From: an uncultured Polyangiaceae bacterium
Lineage (GTDB): Bacteria; Myxococcota_A; Polyangia; Polyangiales; Houyiibacteriaceae
Assembly (NCBI GenBank): GCA_947258625.1
Contig: CAMYJN010000077.1
Coordinates: 1-8,174 of the forward strand
DNA length: 8,174 nt
Reading direction: 5' to 3'
The first letter of the stretch is position 1. Each line of letters begins with the position of its first letter. This document shows positions 5,789 through 8,174 of the stretch, in pieces. A program made the position numbers and the translations under genes. Below the pieces are notes generated by a model. It was not told the DNA's origin. It made no database searches and saw nothing but the letters and a program-made list of their open reading frames with translations.

Positions 5789-6513
5789 TCAAGCTCATCT
5801 ACTTACTCTGGCCTCGGCGGCCTATGGAGCCCGCGACGCGCCGATTGGTGCTGCTCGAGCGCTGCGCGCCGAAGCTTCTCGATTCTGGCGCGCGGTATCT
5901 GCTGATGAACATCGATGACGACTTCGCCACCGTGCCGTCACCGACGCCGACGACCAAGCTCACCGATCCGTTTGCGGCCGAGGTCAGCATCTGGGTTGAC
6001 GATCTAGAAGTCCGCGGCGATCTCGAAGCGACTTTGCTCGACGCGGACTTCGACATCGCCGGCTATCGCGTCCGCGAGCACCTCTACACCGACTATGGCG
6101 GCAACGAGCACGGCACGCCTCGTGACTGGCCCGATGGGGAGCGCTCGCCATACATCATTTCGGTGACTCCGCTGGAGCGACCAAAGCGAATCCCGAAGGA
6201 CCGCTGGATGCGGCACTGGTTTAATCGTCAGGGGCCGATGTCTGAAAAGATGCAGCCGCGAGCCCGTTATGTCCGAAACGTCGTGGAGGAGGTCCTTACG
6301 CCGGGCGCTGTGCCGTACGAAGGAATTGTCGAAGAATCCTGGCCATCGCCGAAACACATGACGAATCAGTACATGTTTTATGGGGCCCGAAATCGATTCG
6401 AGCTCCTCAGGAACATGGGGATCATGATGCAAAGCGTGGCGGCTTTCCTTCCGATCTGGAAGATCACCAGCGTCACCATGAGCGAATACTTCATCCGCAG
6501 CCGGGGCGCCTAG
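5785..6513 (+). CDS. Protein with two EthD-like (dimeric alpha-beta barrel) halves
   Basis: This is a 242-residue soluble protein without signal or membrane segments. The C-terminal half (about 122-240) starts with a strand (PYIISVTPLERP) followed by DRWMRHWFNRQGPMSEKMQPRARYVRN at 139-165. This is the pattern of EthD-like proteins, where a helix with Trp/His is followed by a Tyr-Val-x-Asn strand. The N-terminal half (1-102) starts in the same way with MIKLIYLLWPR and a helix ending in CAPKLLDSGARYLL, which suggests a degenerate duplication forming a pseudo-dimer. EthD-domain proteins often accompany degradation operons and their chemistry is poorly defined, so I propose no reaction. The ATG overlaps the upstream stop as ATGA, with GAAGG about seven bases before it. 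This implies translational coupling to the SDR. A longer in-frame reading from further upstream would overlap the SDR heavily and is rejected. Confidence 0.72.
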   Translation: MIKLIYLLWPRRPMEPATRRLVLLERCAPKLLDSGARYLLMNIDDDFATVPSPTPTTKLTDPFAAEVSIWVDDLEVRGDLEATLLDADFDIAGYRVREHLYTDYGGNEHGTPRDWPDGERSPYIISVTPLERPKRIPKDRWMRHWFNRQGPMSEKMQPRARYVRNVVEEVLTPGAVPYEGIVEESWPSPKHMTNQYMFYGARNRFELLRNMGIMMQSVAAFLPIWKITSVTMSEYFIRSRGA

Positions 6514-6534
6514 AGGGTCGCTTTCCGCTGGACC

Positions 6535-6539
6535 GGAGG
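6535..6539 (+). promoter_or_regulatory. Ribosome binding site supporting the GTG start at 6549
   Basis: GGAGG lies nine bases before the GTG at 6549. The next in-frame ATG, at 6570, has no comparable site at the right distance, so GTG is the preferred start of the Tat lipoprotein gene. Confidence 0.6.
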
Positions 6540-6548
6540 CCCGATCGT

Positions 6549-7139
6549 GTGGATACACTCTCCGCTCCGATGCAAACCGATCGACGTGATTTCCTCAAGC
6601 TGTCCGTGGCCGGGGCCGCCGCGCTTTCAACGATGAGTGCGGGTGCGACCCTGTCGGGTTGTACGTCCGCCGGGCCTGCGTCCGGCATGAAGCTCCTTCG
6701 TCCCGAAGACGTAGAGCTCTTGCGCGCCCTGACTCCTGCCGTGATGAAAGGCAAGATCGCGCCGGGCGACACCACCGCGATCGAACAAACCCTCAAATCG
6801 TTCGATACCTTGCTGGTCGATCTCTCCGAGCCGGTCGTTGCAGGCGTGCATCAGGTCTTTGACGTGCTGAGCTTTGGGCTGAGCCGCGGGCTCATGACGG
6901 GCCAGTGGTCTTCTTGGTCCAAGGCTTCGTTGGATGATGCCGAGAGCGCGCTGGCGCGTTTGCGCGACAGCGGCATCGGCCTGTTAAACGCGATCTACGC
7001 GGCGGTCATCAGACTCACCATCAGCTCGTATTACCTGATTCCTGAGAACGCACTGACGACAGGCTACCCTGGCCCGCCCAAGAAGGTCGCAAGTCCAGTG
7101 CCTATCGTGGCTCCGACGCCGGAGAAGGTCACGCCATGA
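6549..7139 (+). CDS. Tat-exported lipoprotein, small subunit of a GMC-type FAD dehydrogenase
   Basis: This is a 196-residue protein with a twin-arginine signal: Asp-Arg-Arg-Asp-Phe-Leu-Lys at 11-17, then a weakly hydrophobic stretch, then lipobox LSGC at 35-38. It should therefore be folded and exported through Tat, then lipidated on Cys38. The mature part is mostly helical. LRPEDVELLRALTPAVM at 50-66 and the late SSYYLIPEN...TGYPGPP stretch match the gluconate 2-dehydrogenase subunit 3-like family. These are gamma subunits that pair with a GMC flavoprotein and export it. The GTG at 6549 has a well-placed GGAGG; an ATG at 6570 would still keep the whole signal. It follows the EthD gene by 35 bases, and its stop overlaps the start of the GMC gene (ATGA), as expected for a subunit pair. 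A lipid anchor appears unusual for this subunit type. Confidence 0.82.
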   Translation: MDTLSAPMQTDRRDFLKLSVAGAAALSTMSAGATLSGCTSAGPASGMKLLRPEDVELLRALTPAVMKGKIAPGDTTAIEQTLKSFDTLLVDLSEPVVAGVHQVFDVLSFGLSRGLMTGQWSSWSKASLDDAESALARLRDSGIGLLNAIYAAVIRLTISSYYLIPENALTTGYPGPPKKVASPVPIVAPTPEKVTP

Positions 7140-8174
7140 CCGATCTCTCTCAAGTCATTCTCGGCAGCAGCACCGACCCGTACAACAAGGCGGCCGAACG
7201 CGGCTGGGACATCCGTGACGCCAGCAAGCTCACGTCTTCACTCGAGCTCGAAGCAGATGTGGTCATCGTGGGGACCGGCGCCGGCGGAGGTACGGCGGCC
7301 GAGACCTTGAGCAAGGCTGGGCTGCGTGTGGTTTTACTCGAAGCGGGGCCCCTCAAGACCTCGAGCCAATTCGATATGCAGGAGCGCGCGGCCTACCGCG
7401 ACCTCTATCAAGAAGGCACGGGTCGCGGCACCAAAGACGGGGGCATGGTCATCTTGCAAGGCCGCTCGGTCGGAGGCTCCACGACGGTCAACTGGACGAC
7501 GAGCTTCCGCACCCCGCCCGAGACGCTGAAGTTTTGGGCGGAACACATGGGTGTGAGCGGCTGCTCGGTCGAAGAGATGGCGCCGTACTTCCAGTACATG
7601 GAGCAGCGTCTCAACATCCACAAATGGCCCCAGGTGCCCAACAACAACAACACCATGTTGCAGCGCGCGTCGGAGAAGCTCGGCTACTCCTGGAACACGA
7701 TTCACCGCAACGTGCGGGGCTGCTTAAACCTCGGCTACTGCGGGCTTGGTTGCCCGGTCGACGCGAAGCAATCCATGCTCGTCACGACGATTCCGGAGGC
7801 CTTGGATCACAAGGCCACGCTCGTGCACCGCGCGCGCGTCGTGAACGTGCTGCGCAAGGGCGACGTCGTGACTGGGGTCGAAGCGGAGGCCCTCACCGCG
7901 GACGTTCGAGGGACGACCGGGCAAAAAGTCACCGTTCGCGCCACGCGAACCATCTTGGCGGGTGGCGCGATCAACTCGCCGGCGGTCTTGCTGCGATCGA
8001 ACGTCCCCGATCCGTACGGCCTCGTCGGGAAGCGCACTTTCTTGCACCCGACGACGCTCACCATGGCGATCTACGAAGAATCGATCGACCCGTATTATGG
8101 AGCGCCGCAGTCGATCTACTCTGATCACTTCCAGTGGCAGAGCGTCGACATGGGCCCAGTCGGGTTCAAGCTCG
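7136..8174 (+). CDS. GMC-type FAD oxidoreductase, catalytic subunit (3' end beyond the right edge)
   Basis: 346 codons are present, of about 520-570 expected. The FAD motif GTGAGGG is at 46-52, with Glu69 at the end of the second strand. GRSVGGSTTVNWTTSFR at 109-125 is the first GMC signature, and AGGAINSPAVLLRS at 275-288 the second. The His-His/Asn catalytic pair lies in the missing part. Cys196, Cys202 and Cys206 form CX5CX3C, the spacing described for the [3Fe-4S] cluster of membrane FAD-dependent glucose dehydrogenases. This points to an electron-relaying dehydrogenase rather than an oxygen-using oxidase. The N-terminus has no signal peptide, so export probably relies on the Tat signal of the preceding small subunit. 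The ATG overlaps the upstream stop, with GGAGAAGG at 7121-7128. The alcohol substrate is unknown; glucose, gluconate, sorbitol, choline and steroid alcohols are all used within the superfamily. Confidence 0.9.
   Translation, partial: MTDLSQVILGSSTDPYNKAAERGWDIRDASKLTSSLELEADVVIVGTGAGGGTAAETLSKAGLRVVLLEAGPLKTSSQFDMQERAAYRDLYQEGTGRGTKDGGMVILQGRSVGGSTTVNWTTSFRTPPETLKFWAEHMGVSGCSVEEMAPYFQYMEQRLNIHKWPQVPNNNNTMLQRASEKLGYSWNTIHRNVRGCLNLGYCGLGCPVDAKQSMLVTTIPEALDHKATLVHRARVVNVLRKGDVVTGVEAEALTADVRGTTGQKVTVRATRTILAGGAINSPAVLLRSNVPDPYGLVGKRTFLHPTTLTMAIYEESIDPYYGAPQSIYSDHFQWQSVDMGPVGFKL

Noticed and set aside
7136..8174. Calling the GMC protein a cholesterol oxidase
   Set aside because: The CX5CX3C triad and the paired Tat small subunit fit a multi-subunit dehydrogenase; the catalytic C-terminus is not visible.
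1..8174. CRISPR arrays, tRNA or rRNA genes, insertion sequence ends
   Set aside because: I saw no regularly spaced direct repeats, tRNA-like cloverleaf, rRNA segment or transposase-like protein by reading both strands; an Infernal/tRNAscan run would settle the RNA part.

Overview
This window looks like high-GC chromosomal DNA from a gram-negative, probably deltaproteobacterial or Myxococcota-like organism. This is inferred from the content: cysteine-rich lipoproteins, one of them built from EGF and sushi modules of animal type, a Tat-exported lipoprotein, and strong G/C bias at third codon positions. I cannot name a species. I saw no tRNA, rRNA, CRISPR array, insertion sequence or other mobile element.

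Left block, minus strand, 1-2510. Four co-directional genes are separated by gaps of 52 to 63 bases. In transcription order they are a small lipoprotein with three copies of a cysteine repeat (2510-2076), a short-chain dehydrogenase of the C-factor-like branch (2013-1354), an EGF-EGF-EGF-sushi-EGF lipoprotein (1290-532), and a zinc metallopeptidase with an HEAGH site that runs off the left edge (479-1). Three of the four do not look like core metabolism; two are predicted cell-surface proteins.

Middle, 2511-4723. A 139-base divergent region separates the first lipoprotein from a plus-strand four-helix membrane protein (2650-3057). That gene converges on a minus-strand FAD enzyme (4698-3058). 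The two stop codons are immediately adjacent, and a terminator-like hairpin for the plus strand lies across both. The FAD enzyme belongs to the fumarate reductase/3-ketosteroid dehydrogenase flavoprotein superfamily.

Right block, plus strand, 4724-8174. Divergent from the FAD enzyme, with only 25 bases between start codons, is a tight run of four genes: a 3-beta-hydroxysteroid-dehydrogenase-like SDR, a protein with two EthD-like halves, a Tat-lipoprotein resembling the small subunit of membrane FAD dehydrogenases, and a GMC flavoprotein cut by the right edge. Two of the three junctions are ATGA stop/start overlaps. The GMC protein has no signal of its own and carries a CX5CX3C cysteine triad. 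This suggests a periplasmic, lipid-anchored dehydrogenase complex in which the small subunit carries the large one through Tat. With the divergent FAD enzyme and the SDR, the set looks like an oxidation pathway for a hydrophobic alcohol or ketone such as a steroid or terpenoid. The individual family calls are well supported; the substrate is inference.
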